NCBI RefSeq assembly: GCF_002837145.1
Contig: NZ_NWMV01000013.1
Span: 1-60,278 of the forward strand
Source of the DNA: Macromonas nakdongensis
GTDB lineage: Bacteria; Pseudomonadota; Gammaproteobacteria; Burkholderiales; Burkholderiaceae_C
DNA: 60,278 bases
Direction: 5' to 3'
In this document: positions 32,042 through 44,630 of the stretch, in pieces
Position numbering within the stretch: the first letter of the stretch is position 1
Layout: every line of letters begins with the position of its first letter
Translations under genes and position numbers: made by a program
The notes under the pieces: model-generated
The model's database searches: none
Seen by the model: the letters and a program-made list of their open reading frames with translations, nothing else
What the model was told of the DNA's origin: nothing

Positions 32042-34747
32042 TCAGGCGTACAGGGGGTTGACTTTGTCGGCGTTGATGCCGTACTTGGCAATGGCTTCGG
32101 CCACCTTGGTCGCCGGCACGGTGCCCTCTTCGGCCAGGGCCTTGAGCGCCGCCACCACGATGTAGTGGCGGTTCACCTCGAAGTGCTCGCGCAGCTTGCT
32201 GCGGAAGTCGCTGCGACCAAAACCGTCGGTGCCCAGCACCTTATAGGTGCGGCCCTTGGGGATGAAGGGGCGGACCTGCTCGGCATAGGCCTTCATGTAG
32301 TCGGTGGAGGCGACCACCGGCCCGGTGTGCGCGGCCAGTTGCTGGGCCACGAACGGCACGCGCGGCGCTTCCAGCGGGTGCAGCAGGTTCCAGCGCTCGG
32401 CGTCCTGGCCGTCGCGGGTCAGTTCGTTGAAGCTCGGGCAGCTCCACACGTTGGCGGCCACGCCCCAGTCTTTCTCCAGCAGTTCCTGCGCGGCGATGCT
32501 CTCGCGCAGGATGGTGCCCGAACCCAGCAATTGCACGCGCGGGGTCAGCTTGGCGCCTTCCTTGCACAGGTACATGCCCTTGATGATCTGCTCTTCTGTG
32601 CCGGCGGTCAGGCCGGGCATGGCGTAGTTCTCGTTCAGCAGGGTCAGGTAGTAGAAGACGTTGTCCTGCTTTTCCACCATGCGCTTGAGGCCATGGTGCA
32701 GGATCACCGCCACCTCGTGGGCAAACGTGGGGTCATAGCTGATGCAGTTCGGAATGGTGCCGGCCATGATGTGGCTGTGGCCGTCCTCGTGCTGCAGGCC
32801 TTCGCCGTTCAGCGTGGTGCGCCCAGAGGTGCCGCCCAGCAGGAAGCCGCGCGCCTGCATGTCGCCGGCCGCCCAGGCCAGGTCGCCGATGCGCTGGAAG
32901 CCAAACATCGAGTAGTACACGTAGAACGGCACCATGATGCGGTTGGACGTGCTGTAAGACGTGGCCGCGGCGATCCAGCTGCTCATGCCGCCGGCCTCGT
33001 TGATGCCTTCCTGCAGGATCTGGCCGGCCTTGTCTTCCTTGTAGTACATGACCTGGTCTTTGTCGACCGGGGTGTACTGCTGGCCCAGTGGGTTGTAGAT
33101 GCCGACCTGGCGGAACAGGCCTTCCATGCCGAAGGTGCGGGCCTCGTCCACCAGAATCGGCACCACGCGCGGGCCCAGGGCCTGGTCGCGCAGCAGTTGC
33201 GTCAGGAAACGCACATAGGCCTGGGTGGTGGAAATTTCCCGGCCTTCCGCGGTGGGCTCCAGCACCGCCTTGAAGGTGTCCAACGCCGGCACGGTGAAAC
33301 TTTCGTCGGCGTGGGTGCGGCGGTGCGGCAGGTAGCCGCCCAGGGCTTGGCGGCGCTCGTGCAGGTACTGCATTTCCGGCGTGTCGTCGGCCGGTTTGTA
33401 AAACGGGATCTTGGGCAGCTCGCTGTCCGGGATCGGGATATTGAAGCGGTCGCGGATGTACTTGATGTCCTCGTCCGTCAGCTTCTTGGTCTGGTGCACG
33501 GTGTTCTTGCCCTCACCGGCCTTGCCCATGCCAAAACCCTTGACGGTCTTGATCAGCAGCACGGTCGGCTGGCCCTTGTGGTTCACCGCCTTGTGGTAGG
33601 CGGCGTACACCTTCTGCGGGTCGTGGCCACCGCGCTTCAGGTTCCAGATGTCGTCGTCGCTCATGTGCGCCACCAGCTCCAGCGCCTTGGGGTCGCGGCC
33701 GAAGAAGTGCTTGCGCACGTAGGCACCGTCGTTGGCCTTGAAGGCCTGGTAGTCGCCGTCCAGCGTCTCCATCATGATCTTGCGCAGGGCGCCATCCTTG
33801 TCGCGCGCCAGCAGCGGGTCCCAGCCCGAGCCCCACAGCAGCTTGATCACGTTCCAGCCGGCCCCGCGAAACTCGCCTTCCAGCTCCTGCACGATCTTGC
33901 CGTTGCCGCGCACCGGGCCGTCCAGCCGCTGCAGGTTGCAGTTGATGACGAAGATCAGGTTGTCCAGGCCTTCGCGCGCGGCCAGGCCGATGGCGCCCAG
34001 GCTTTCCGGCTCGTCCATTTCGCCGTCGCCGCAGAAGACCCAGACCTTGCGGTTGCTGGTGTCGGCAATGCCGCGGGCGTGCAGGTATTTCAGGAAACGC
34101 GCCTGGTAAATCGCCATCAGCGGGCCCAGGCCCATGGACACGGTCGGGAACTGCCAGAACTCCGGCATCAGCTTGGGGTGCGGGTAGCTCGACAGCCCCC
34201 GGCCGTCCACTTCCTGGCGGAAGTTCAGCAGTTGCTCTTCGGTCAGGCGGCCTTCCAGGTAGGCGCGGGCGTACACGCCGGGCGACACATGACCCTGGAT
34301 GTAGATGCAGTCGCCGCCGTGGCCTTCGCTCTCGGCGTGCCAGAAGTGGTTGAAGCCGGCCCCAAACATGTGGGCCAGCGATGCGAAGGAGCCGATGTGG
34401 CCGCCCAGATCGCCGCCGTCGGCCGGGTTGTGGCGGTTGGCCTTGACCACCATCGCCATGGCGTTCCAGCGCATGTAGGCGCGCAGGCGCTCCTCGATCT
34501 CGATGTTGCCCGGGCAGCGCGCCTCTTCGGTCGGCTCCAGCGTGTTGACGTAGCCCGTGGTGGCCGAGAACGGCAGGTCGATGCTGCTTTCGCGGGCCTC
34601 TTCCAGCAATTGCTCCAGCAGAAAGTGGGCCCGTTCGCCCCCCTCTTTCTCGATCACCGCGCGCAAGGCATCGAGCCACTCGCGGGTTTCTTGTTGGTCG
34701 GTGTCGAGCGGCACGTAGCCTTTGGCCGGCGCGGGGCTGTTGGACAT
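32042..34747 (-). CDS. aceE: Pyruvate dehydrogenase E1, homodimeric type
   Basis: A 901-residue thiamine-diphosphate enzyme that decarboxylates pyruvate and acetylates lipoyl-E2. The ThDP motif is VFCGDGEMDEP (about 228-238) running to NCNLQRLDGP. GHIGSFASLAHMFGAGFNHF (about 138-157) and HEDGHSHIM are diagnostic of the homodimeric AceE class. The length agrees with the family (887 in E. coli). GGAGACATCC lies just ahead of the ATG, giving a good ribosome site. It is first in the aceE-aceF-lpdA operon and divergent from a two-component system. Regulation may involve the inverted repeat 31 bases upstream of its start. Confidence 0.96.
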   Translation of the reverse strand: MSNSPAPAKGYVPLDTDQQETREWLDALRAVIEKEGGERAHFLLEQLLEEARESSIDLPFSATTGYVNTLEPTEEARCPGNIEIEERLRAYMRWNAMAMVVKANRHNPADGGDLGGHIGSFASLAHMFGAGFNHFWHAESEGHGGDCIYIQGHVSPGVYARAYLEGRLTEEQLLNFRQEVDGRGLSSYPHPKLMPEFWQFPTVSMGLGPLMAIYQARFLKYLHARGIADTSNRKVWVFCGDGEMDEPESLGAIGLAAREGLDNLIFVINCNLQRLDGPVRGNGKIVQELEGEFRGAGWNVIKLLWGSGWDPLLARDKDGALRKIMMETLDGDYQAFKANDGAYVRKHFFGRDPKALELVAHMSDDDIWNLKRGGHDPQKVYAAYHKAVNHKGQPTVLLIKTVKGFGMGKAGEGKNTVHQTKKLTDEDIKYIRDRFNIPIPDSELPKIPFYKPADDTPEMQYLHERRQALGGYLPHRRTHADESFTVPALDTFKAVLEPTAEGREISTTQAYVRFLTQLLRDQALGPRVVPILVDEARTFGMEGLFRQVGIYNPLGQQYTPVDKDQVMYYKEDKAGQILQEGINEAGGMSSWIAAATSYSTSNRIMVPFYVYYSMFGFQRIGDLAWAAGDMQARGFLLGGTSGRTTLNGEGLQHEDGHSHIMAGTIPNCISYDPTFAHEVAVILHHGLKRMVEKQDNVFYYLTLLNENYAMPGLTAGTEEQIIKGMYLCKEGAKLTPRVQLLGSGTILRESIAAQELLEKDWGVAANVWSCPSFNELTRDGQDAERWNLLHPLEAPRVPFVAQQLAAHTGPVVASTDYMKAYAEQVRPFIPKGRTYKVLGTDGFGRSDFRSKLREHFEVNRHYIVVAALKALAEEGTVPATKVAEAIAKYGINADKVNPLYA

Positions 34748-34777
34748 GGATGTCTCCTGGGCGTTTGAACAAAGATA

Positions 34778-34796
34778 ACGGTGAGCGCCTCACCGT
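34778..34796. promoter_or_regulatory. 19-base inverted repeat upstream of aceE (candidate operator)
   Basis: ACGGTGAG-CGC-CTCACCGT is a perfect palindrome with 8-base arms and a 3-base centre. It lies 31 bases before the aceE ATG in the 168-base gap shared with the divergent sensor kinase gene. It has no T-tract and is upstream rather than downstream of genes, so an operator is likelier than a terminator. In a leftward transcript starting further right it could also form an RNA hairpin in the aceE leader. The remainder of the gap (34837-34867) is strongly A/T-rich, as expected for promoters. Confidence 0.55.
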
Positions 34797-34915
34797 GTCA
34801 CGAAGTTTCGCACGGTTTCGATTCATTTTCAACATGCGATTTGTTTTTTTATATTATGGAATTTAAATGTCGCGTCGATCGTGGCAAGCACCGGACAATC
34901 CTCTAGACTCGCGCC

Positions 34916-37420
34916 ATGCCCGTTCCCCCGTCCTTGAAACCCGCCACCCGGAGCGCCTCGCCCTTGACGTGGTGGCGCAACCGTTGGCGCAGCCTCCCCC
35001 CCACGCAGCAGGACAGGCTGGCCGCGATCGGCCCGCTGCTGTCGGTGTTTCTCTTCCTGGCCGCCATCTTTTCCGCCATCACCTACTTCACCCTGGAAGA
35101 AATCGACCGGGAGCAGGAGGCCGTCACCCGCGACGTCGAGTACGCCCAGCAACGCCTGCGGCTGCGCCTGCTGGAGCGCCAGGAGCAGCTGATGCGCATC
35201 GCGCGCGACATCTCCAACCGGGAGATCGAAGAAACCGAATTCGGCTTCCAGATCGAAACCCTGGTCTCCCAGTACCCCGAGTTGCTGGCGGTGACCTGGG
35301 TCAACGCCCTGCGCGAAGTGGTCACCGGCTACGCCTCGCCCAGCGCGCCGGCCCACATGGCGCGGGCCAGCGGCCAGGCCCTCTCCCCGGAAAGCACCGA
35401 CGGCACCTTCGAGCTGGCCCGCGACCTGCGCCAGACCCTTTACTCGCGCCCCCTGGGCCTGCCGGGCGAAGAACGCACCATCCTGCTGCTGGTGCCGCTG
35501 AACGAGCAGGGCCGCTTCAGCGGCGTGCTGATGGCCGAATACTCGGTCGATGCGCTGATGCGTTTCGGCGTGCCCAACGAGGTGTTGGCCCGGTACGCCG
35601 TGACCCTGCTCGACGACCAGCACAACGTCCTGGCGGGCACCGCGCACGCCGTCACCCTGACCGGGCTGCGCCGCCTGCCCTGGGCCGCAAAGCCCCAATC
35701 GCACGAGATGCCGGTGTCCCCGGTCGGCAACAGCCTGGTCATCCGGGCCGAGGGCTACCGCACCAGCCGCGACACCATCGGCGAAACCTTTTTCTGGGTC
35801 GTGGGCGCGATGAGCGCCCTCACCGTCTGGATGCTGCTGGCCAACATGCGCCATACGCGCCGGCGCCTGCAGGCCCAGCGCGCCCTGGTGGCCGAAACCA
35901 ATTTCCGCCGCGCCATGGAGAACTCCATGCTCACCGGCATGCGGGCACTCGACCTGCAGGGCCGGATCGCCTACGTCAACCCGGCCTTCTGCCGCATGAC
36001 CGGCTGGACCGAAGACGACCTGCTCGGCCGAAGCCCGCCCTTCCCCTACTGGCCCGATGCCGAGCACGACACCCTCATGGCCCGGCTGGAAGACGAACTG
36101 CACGGCCGCTCCCTGCCGGGCGGGTTTGAAGTGCCCGTCAAGCGCAAGAACGGCAGCATCTTCTATGCGCGGATGTACGTCTCGCCCCTGGTGGACGCGC
36201 ACGGCCGGCAGACCGGCTGGATGACGTCCATGACCGACATCACCGAACCCAAGCGCATCCGCGAGGAACTGACCGCCTCCTACGACCGCTTCACCACCGT
36301 ACTCGACAGCCTGGACGAAGCCATTTCGGTGGCGCCGCTGGGCAGCGCCGAACTGCTGTTCGCCAACAAGATGTACCAGACCTGGCTGGGCAGCGGCGGG
36401 CGCGGGCACCGGATGCTGCTCGACCAGTCCTCCACCTTGCCGGCAGTCCCGTCCACCGAAGGGGCCGACCTGGTCGATGGCCTGGCGGGCCTGCCCACCG
36501 ACACCCTGCTCGACGCCAGCGCCGAGAACGTCCAGGTCTACATCGGCGAACTCAACAAGTGGCTGGAGGTGCGCACCCGCTACCTGACCTGGGTCGACGG
36601 CCGCCTGGCGCAGATGGTCATCGCCACCGACATCACCGCCCGCCGCCTCGCCGAAGAGCAGGCCGCGCTCCAGGCCGAGCGTGCCGAAACCGCCAGCCGG
36701 CTCATCACCATGGGCGAAATGGCGTCCAGCGTGGCGCACGAGCTGAACCAGCCGCTGACCGCCATCAGCAACTACAGCAGCGGCATGATCTCGCGGCTGC
36801 AAAAAAAGCAGATCAGCGAAGAGGAGTTGCTGGGTGCCCTGGAAAAAACCGCGAAGCAGGCGCAGCGCGCCGGGCAGATCATCCAGCGCATCCGCGCCTT
36901 CGTGAAGCGCAGCGAGCCCAACCCCACCCTCTCGGACGTGGCGCAGATGGTGAGCAACGCCACCGAGCTGGCCGAAATCGACCTGCGCCGGCACACGGTG
37001 CGGCTGAACACCTACGTCGCGGCGCGCCTGCCGCGCCTGATGGTGGACCCGATCCTGATCGAACAGGTGCTGATCAACCTGATCAAGAACGGGGGCGAAT
37101 CCATCGCCCAGGCCCAGCGCGCCCCAGCGCAACGGCACGTCGAGCTGACCGTGGCCCCGCGCAAGATCGACGACACCGATGCGGTCGAATTCGTGGTCCG
37201 CGACAGCGGCCAGGGCGTGCCGATGGAGCAGCTCGAACGCATCTACGAAGCCTTCTACAGCACCAAGTCCGAAGGCATGGGCATCGGCCTGAAATTGTGC
37301 CGCTCCATCGTCGAGTCGCACCACGGCAGACTGCAGGCGCGAAACCTCTACAATGGCTCGGAAATCACGGGTTGCGAATTCAGTTTCTGGATTCCTGTCG
37401 CGTCCACGGTCAATGCGTGA
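34916..37420 (+). CDS. Membrane-bound PAS-domain sensor histidine kinase
   Basis: 834 residues. Transmembrane helices at about 37-58 and 292-310 flank some 230 residues of periplasmic sensor domain, which I cannot assign. A first PAS domain (about 325-445, with AYVNPAFCRMTGWTEDDLLG) and a second, more diverged one (about 455-575) follow. The dimerisation helix contains the H-box MGEMASSVAHELNQPL (His608), then an N-box NLIKNGGES (Asn725) and a G-box MGIGLKLCRSIV. The HELNQPL-type H-box is characteristic of the FixL/TodS/DctB group. The partner is the FixJ-type regulator 54 bases downstream. I see no haem- or flavin-binding signature. Confidence 0.88.
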   Translation: MPVPPSLKPATRSASPLTWWRNRWRSLPPTQQDRLAAIGPLLSVFLFLAAIFSAITYFTLEEIDREQEAVTRDVEYAQQRLRLRLLERQEQLMRIARDISNREIEETEFGFQIETLVSQYPELLAVTWVNALREVVTGYASPSAPAHMARASGQALSPESTDGTFELARDLRQTLYSRPLGLPGEERTILLLVPLNEQGRFSGVLMAEYSVDALMRFGVPNEVLARYAVTLLDDQHNVLAGTAHAVTLTGLRRLPWAAKPQSHEMPVSPVGNSLVIRAEGYRTSRDTIGETFFWVVGAMSALTVWMLLANMRHTRRRLQAQRALVAETNFRRAMENSMLTGMRALDLQGRIAYVNPAFCRMTGWTEDDLLGRSPPFPYWPDAEHDTLMARLEDELHGRSLPGGFEVPVKRKNGSIFYARMYVSPLVDAHGRQTGWMTSMTDITEPKRIREELTASYDRFTTVLDSLDEAISVAPLGSAELLFANKMYQTWLGSGGRGHRMLLDQSSTLPAVPSTEGADLVDGLAGLPTDTLLDASAENVQVYIGELNKWLEVRTRYLTWVDGRLAQMVIATDITARRLAEEQAALQAERAETASRLITMGEMASSVAHELNQPLTAISNYSSGMISRLQKKQISEEELLGALEKTAKQAQRAGQIIQRIRAFVKRSEPNPTLSDVAQMVSNATELAEIDLRRHTVRLNTYVAARLPRLMVDPILIEQVLINLIKNGGESIAQAQRAPAQRHVELTVAPRKIDDTDAVEFVVRDSGQGVPMEQLERIYEAFYSTKSEGMGIGLKLCRSIVESHHGRLQARNLYNGSEITGCEFSFWIPVASTVNA

Positions 37421-37474
37421 TAACCCGGTCGGGGTCGCACCCGATGCACGAATCACAACACCAGAAAGAGTGAG

Positions 37475-38101
37475 ATGAGCTTGATTCCGAAAAGAGGCAC
37501 GGTGTACGTGGTGGACGACGACGAGGCCGTGCGCGACTCGTTGCAATGGCTGCTCGAGGGCAAGGACTACCGGGTCCGCTGCTTCGAATCCGCCGAGGCT
37601 TTTCTGAGCCGCTACGACCCGCGCGAAGTGGCCTGCCTGATCGCCGACATCCGCATGGGCGGCATGACCGGCCTGGACCTGCAGAACCGCCTGCTGGAGC
37701 GCCAGTCCCCCCTGCCCATCGTCTTCATCACCGGCCACGGCGACGTGCCCATGGCGGTGGAGACCATGAAAAAGGGCGCGCTCGACTTCATTCAGAAACC
37801 CTTCAACGAAGAGCAACTGGTGGGCCTGGTTGAACGCATGCTGGAAACCGCGCGCGAGGCCTTCTCGGTGCATCAGCAGGCCGCCAACCGCGACGCCCTG
37901 CTCGGCCGCCTGACCACGCGCGAATCGCAGGTGCTCGAACGCATCGTCGCCGGGCGCCTGAACAAGCAGATCGCCGACGACCTCGGCATCAGCATCAAGA
38001 CGGTGGAGGCGCACCGCGCCAACATCATGGAAAAGCTGGGCGCCAACACCGTGGCCGACCTGCTCAAAATCGCCTTGGCACCCGCCACCGCCAAGGCCTG
38101 A
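37475..38101 (+). CDS. FixJ/NarL-type response regulator
   Basis: 208 residues. The receiver domain (about 9-125) has the acidic pair in VVDDDEAV, phospho-acceptor Asp58 in [10 protein letters not shown], Thr in FITGHGD and Lys in IQKPF. A LuxR-type helix-turn-helix (about 142-203) has [20 protein letters not shown] and [25 protein letters not shown] precedes the ATG. It is the partner of the upstream kinase and probably shares its transcript with folD, which begins 13 bases downstream. The target genes are unknown; aceE, divergent from its kinase, is the obvious candidate. Confidence 0.92.
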   Translation: MSLIPKRGTVYVVDDDEAVRDSLQWLLEGKDYRVRCFESAEAFLSRYDPREVACLIADIRMGGMTGLDLQNRLLERQSPLPIVFITGHGDVPMAVETMKKGALDFIQKPFNEEQLVGLVERMLETAREAFSVHQQAANRDALLGRLTTRESQVLERIVAGRLNKQIADDLGISIKTVEAHRANIMEKLGANTVADLLKIALAPATAKA

Positions 38102-38114
38102 CCTCCTGTTTCGC

Positions 38115-38966
38115 ATGACCGCACAACTGATCGACGGCAACGCCCTCTCGCGCCAACTGCGCACCGAAGTTTCCGAACGCGTCGCCACCCTGCGCGCCCA
38201 GGGCCACACCCCTGGGCTGGCCGTCGTCCTGGTGGGCGACAACCCGGCCAGCCAGGTCTACGTGCGCAACAAGGTCAAGGCCTGCCACGACACCGGCATG
38301 CATTCGGTCCTGGAGCAATACCCCGCCAGCATGACCGAGGCCGAGCTGCTGGCCCGGGTCGATGCCCTGAACAACGACCCGACCATCCACGGCATCCTGG
38401 TGCAGCTGCCGCTGCCGGCGCACATCGATGCGCACAAGGTCATCGAGGCCATCAGCCCGGCCAAGGATGTGGACGGCTTCCACGTCGCCAGCGCCGGTGC
38501 CCTGATGGTGGGTCAGCCCGGCTTCTGGCCCTGCACTCCCTACGGCTGCATGAAGATGCTCGAAAGCATCGGCTACGACCTACGCGGCAAGCACGCGGTC
38601 GTCATCGGCCGCAGCAACATTGTCGGCAAGCCCATGGCCATGATGCTGCTGCAACAAGACGCTACCGTCACCGTCTGCCATTCGCGCACCGCCGACCTGA
38701 AGGCGCAGACGCTGCAGGCCGACGTGATCGTGGCCGCGGTGGGCAAGCGCAACGTGCTGACGGCCGACATGGTCAAGCCCGGCGCGGTGGTGCTGGACGT
38801 GGGCATGAACCGCAACGACGCCGGCAAGCTCTGCGGCGACGTGGACTTCGACGGGGTGAAGGACGTGGCGGGTTACATCACCCCAGTGCCCGGTGGCGTG
38901 GGCCCCATGACCATCACCATGCTGATGGTCAACACCCTGGAATCGGCCGAGCGCGCGCTGGCCTGA
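38115..38966 (+). CDS. folD: Methylenetetrahydrofolate dehydrogenase / cyclohydrolase
   Basis: A 283-residue bifunctional folate enzyme that interconverts 5,10-methylene-, methenyl- and 10-formyl-THF. The substrate domain has [14 protein letters not shown] (catalytic Lys region), QLPLPAHID and [10 protein letters not shown]. The NADP domain has [18 protein letters not shown], and [13 protein letters not shown] ends the protein. The length is normal. It begins 13 bases after the response regulator, so it is likely to be read from the same promoter; whether that is functional or accidental is unclear. Confidence 0.95.
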   Translation: MTAQLIDGNALSRQLRTEVSERVATLRAQGHTPGLAVVLVGDNPASQVYVRNKVKACHDTGMHSVLEQYPASMTEAELLARVDALNNDPTIHGILVQLPLPAHIDAHKVIEAISPAKDVDGFHVASAGALMVGQPGFWPCTPYGCMKMLESIGYDLRGKHAVVIGRSNIVGKPMAMMLLQQDATVTVCHSRTADLKAQTLQADVIVAAVGKRNVLTADMVKPGAVVLDVGMNRNDAGKLCGDVDFDGVKDVAGYITPVPGGVGPMTITMLMVNTLESAERALA

Positions 38967-38979
38967 ACGTGCCACAGGT

Positions 38980-38996
38980 GGGGGGCGGCGCCCCCC
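38980..38996. terminator. G/C hairpin between convergent folD and DUF4149 genes
   Basis: GGGGGGC (38980-38986) pairs with GCCCCCC (38990-38996) around a 3-base loop in the 34-base gap between convergent genes. It is a very stable stem without a T-tract and could act in both directions. Confidence 0.5.
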
Positions 38997-39000
38997 CCGT

Positions 39001-39456
39001 TCAGTGCCGGCCGTTGCGCGACGCCAGCCAGCACAGCACGCGCAAGGCGCTGAGCCACTGCAACACAATCAAGCCCGTGCCAACCGCGTGCCACAACCGC
39101 AGGTTGCCCCCGGTGCTGCGCGCCGTCAGGATGCGCTCAGCAACCCCATGCTCCTGCACCAGCGCCGCCAAAGCCGCGAGCAGCAACCACGGCAGCATCA
39201 CCCAGCGCGCGGTCACTTCGCCGCCTTGCAGACGCTGCAAACGGCCCCACACCAGCAAGGTCAAGGCCGCGACCAAGCTCATCCAGGCCTGCACCTGGAA
39301 CAGCTTGGCCGCGAACGGGCCGGCCACGGCCGGGTTGCCGAAAAAAGCGAACGCCATCGGCACTGCGACAAAACTCAAGCCGCTCAAACCGCCCCACCAC
39401 AGGGCCGCCAGCAGCAGCGGCCAACGGTGCAGCCCCGCGCCGCAGCCAGGTTTCAT
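39001..39456 (-). CDS. Membrane protein, DUF4149 family
   Basis: 151 residues with four predicted transmembrane helices (about 13-38, 52-70, 86-104, 122-145). The N-terminal [22 protein letters not shown] with a conserved W-G-G pattern is typical of DUF4149. Function unknown. The ATG overlaps the greA stop as ATGA, so translation is coupled to greA. Confidence 0.75.
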   Translation of the reverse strand: MKPGCGAGLHRWPLLLAALWWGGLSGLSFVAVPMAFAFFGNPAVAGPFAAKLFQVQAWMSLVAALTLLVWGRLQRLQGGEVTARWVMLPWLLLAALAALVQEHGVAERILTARSTGGNLRLWHAVGTGLIVLQWLSALRVLCWLASRNGRH

Positions 39457-39929
39457 TGGTAGCGGACCGTGACGATCTCGTAGCGCTTGACGCCGCCCGG
39501 CGCCTGCACCTCGGCCACGTCGCCCTCTTCCTTGCCGATCAGCGCGCGTGCTATTGGGCTGGAGATGTTGATCAGGCCCTGCTTCAGGTCGGCCTCGTCC
39601 TCACCCACGATCTGGTAAGTCACGCCGTCACCCGAAGCCTCGTCTTCCAGTTCCACCGTGGCCCCGAACACCACCCGGCCACCAGCGTCCAGAGAGGCCG
39701 GGTCGATGACCTGCGCCACCGACAGCTTGCCCTCGATCTCGGCGATGCGGCCTTCGATGAAGCCCTGGCGCTCCTTAGCCGCGTCGTAGTCGGCGTTTTC
39801 GCTCAGGTCGCCCTGGGCGCGCGCTTCGGCAATGGCGGTGATGACGGCCGGGCGTTCGACGGATTTCAGGCGCTGCAGCTCTTCCTTGAGCTTGTCGGCG
39901 CCGCGCTTGGTGACGGGAAAGGTCGACAT
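39453..39929 (-). CDS. greA: Transcript cleavage factor GreA
   Basis: A 158-residue factor that rescues backtracked RNA polymerase by stimulating transcript cleavage. The N-terminal coiled coil carries the acidic tip [13 protein letters not shown] (about 41-53). The C-terminal FKBP-like domain ends [25 protein letters not shown] precedes the ATG at 39929; a longer frame upstream would run through the carB terminator and is rejected. It is downstream of carB but separated from it by a hairpin with a T-rich tail, so it may have partly independent expression. Confidence 0.95.
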   Translation of the reverse strand: MSTFPVTKRGADKLKEELQRLKSVERPAVITAIAEARAQGDLSENADYDAAKERQGFIEGRIAEIEGKLSVAQVIDPASLDAGGRVVFGATVELEDEASGDGVTYQIVGEDEADLKQGLINISSPIARALIGKEEGDVAEVQAPGGVKRYEIVTVRYQ

Positions 39930-39940
39930 TTCAATTCTCC

Positions 39941-39974
39941 AAAAGCAAACCGCCGATCGTTGCCGGTCGGCGGT
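39941..39974 (-). terminator. Intrinsic terminator between carB and greA
   Basis: On the minus strand ACCGCCGA pairs with TCGGCGGT (8 bp, 10-base loop) and is followed by TTGCTTTT. It lies 79 bases past the carB stop and only about 20 bases ahead of greA, so it can act as a terminator or attenuator. Confidence 0.7.
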
Positions 39975-40052
39975 GTGTGTCTGCGGCAGATTATGCCCGA
40001 ACCGGACCAAGACGCGCGTTTCGGCCAGATCCGGACAAACCCGGCGCGCGGC

Positions 40053-43310
<3,258 letters not shown>

Positions 43311-43311
43311 G

Positions 43312-44478
43312 TTATTTCGCCTCCATCAGCTGGATGAAACGGTCGAACAGGTAGGCGATGTCGTGCGGGCCGGGCGAGGCTTCCGGGTGGCCCTGGAAGC
43401 AGAAGGCGGGCTTGTCGGTGCGCTCCAGGCCTTGCAGGGTGCCATCGAACAGGCTGATGTGGGTGGCACGCAGGTTGGCGGGCAGGTTGTCCATGTCCAC
43501 CGAAAAACCGTGGTTCTGGCTGGTGATGCTGACGCGGCCGTTGTCCAGGTCTTTCACCGGGTGGTTGGCACCGTGGTGGCCGTGCGGCATCTTGAAGGTT
43601 TTGGCGCCAGAAGCCAGGGCCATGATCTGGTGCCCCAGGCAAATGCCGAACACCGGCTTGCCGGTTTCGATCAACTCTTTCGCGGCGGCAATGGCGTAGT
43701 CGCAAGGCTGCGGGTCGCCGGGGCCGTTGGACAGGAAAATGCCGTCGGGGTTGTACTTGAGCACTTCGGCGGCCGGGGTTTGCGCGGGCACCACGGTGAC
43801 CTTGCACCCGCGTTCAGCCAGCATGCGCAGGATGTTCTTTTTCACGCCGAAGTCGTAGGCCACCACGTGGAAACGCGGGGCGGTCTGCTCGCCGTAGCCC
43901 GGTGTGCCGTCGGCGCGGGCCAGTTGCCACTCGGTCTGGGTCCAGATGTAGGGGGCCTGGGTGCTCACCACCTGGGCCAGGTCCTGGCCGGCCATGCTGG
44001 GGGCGGCCTGGGCGGCGGCCACGGCTTGCGCCTTCAGGGCCTCAGTCACGGCCACGCCTTCGGCCAAGCCAACGATGGCGCCGTTCTGCGAACCCTTTTC
44101 ACGCAGGATGCGGGTCAGCTGGCGGGTGTCGATCCCGGCAATCGCCACCGTGCCTTCGCGCTTCAGGTAGTCGCTCAGCGTCAGGGTGGAGCGGAAGTTG
44201 GAAGCGAGCAGGGGCAGGTCTTTGATGATCAGGCCGGCGGCGTGGACGGCATCGGCCTCCACGTCTTCCTCGTTGATGCCGTAGTTACCGATGTGCGGGT
44301 ACGTCAGGGTGACGATCTGCTGGCGGTAGCTGGGGTCGGTGAGGATTTCCTGGTAACCGGTGATGGCGGTGTTGAACACCACTTCACCCACGGTTTGACC
44401 GGTGGCGCCGATGGATGCGCCGACAAAGACCGTGCCGTCTGCGAGCGCGAGGATGGCTTGTGCGGGGACGGGAAACAC
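43312..44478 (-). CDS. carA: Carbamoyl-phosphate synthase small subunit
   Basis: A 388-residue glutamine amidotransferase subunit supplying ammonia to CarB. The N-terminal domain starts [19 protein letters not shown]. The class I GATase domain has the nucleophile in [12 protein letters not shown] (Cys near 271) and the His/Glu pair in [15 protein letters not shown]. The start is a GTG at 44478 preceded by GGAGAG at a good distance; no in-frame ATG gives the expected N-terminus. It is first in the carA-carB pair. Confidence 0.96.
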   Translation of the reverse strand: MFPVPAQAILALADGTVFVGASIGATGQTVGEVVFNTAITGYQEILTDPSYRQQIVTLTYPHIGNYGINEEDVEADAVHAAGLIIKDLPLLASNFRSTLTLSDYLKREGTVAIAGIDTRQLTRILREKGSQNGAIVGLAEGVAVTEALKAQAVAAAQAAPSMAGQDLAQVVSTQAPYIWTQTEWQLARADGTPGYGEQTAPRFHVVAYDFGVKKNILRMLAERGCKVTVVPAQTPAAEVLKYNPDGIFLSNGPGDPQPCDYAIAAAKELIETGKPVFGICLGHQIMALASGAKTFKMPHGHHGANHPVKDLDNGRVSITSQNHGFSVDMDNLPANLRATHISLFDGTLQGLERTDKPAFCFQGHPEASPGPHDIAYLFDRFIQLMEAK

Positions 44479-44600
44479 GGGGAACTCTCCAGTTTTGGAC
44501 GCACCTGTGCCCGCTGTGAAAAGTGGTGTTTTCGAGGGGATTCGGCCTGTGCCGCCGACAGGTGCGTGTGGTTAGGGTAAACCTTGCTATTGTAACCGAC
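44479..44600 (-). promoter_or_regulatory. carA promoter and leader region
   Basis: About 150 bases separate carA from the methyltransferase gene behind it. On the minus strand TACAAT (44594-44589) is a good -10; the -35 is poor. This predicts a leader of roughly 105 bases. The leader holds a perfect 9-base inverted repeat, CGCACCTGT (44500-44508) and ACAGGTGCG (44558-44566), 49 bases apart, able to form a long-range stem just before the ribosome site. No uridine-rich slippage tract or leader peptide is obvious. Confidence 0.45.
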
Positions 44601-44630
44601 GCACCCGCCGCTTGCTGGCCGGTTGTTCAC

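Noticed and set aside
29996-34768. A 1590-codon plus-strand frame antisense to lpdA, aceF and aceE
   Set aside because: His/Gly/Val-rich low-complexity translation is the mirror of three unmistakable PDH genes; no motif or ribosome site supports it.
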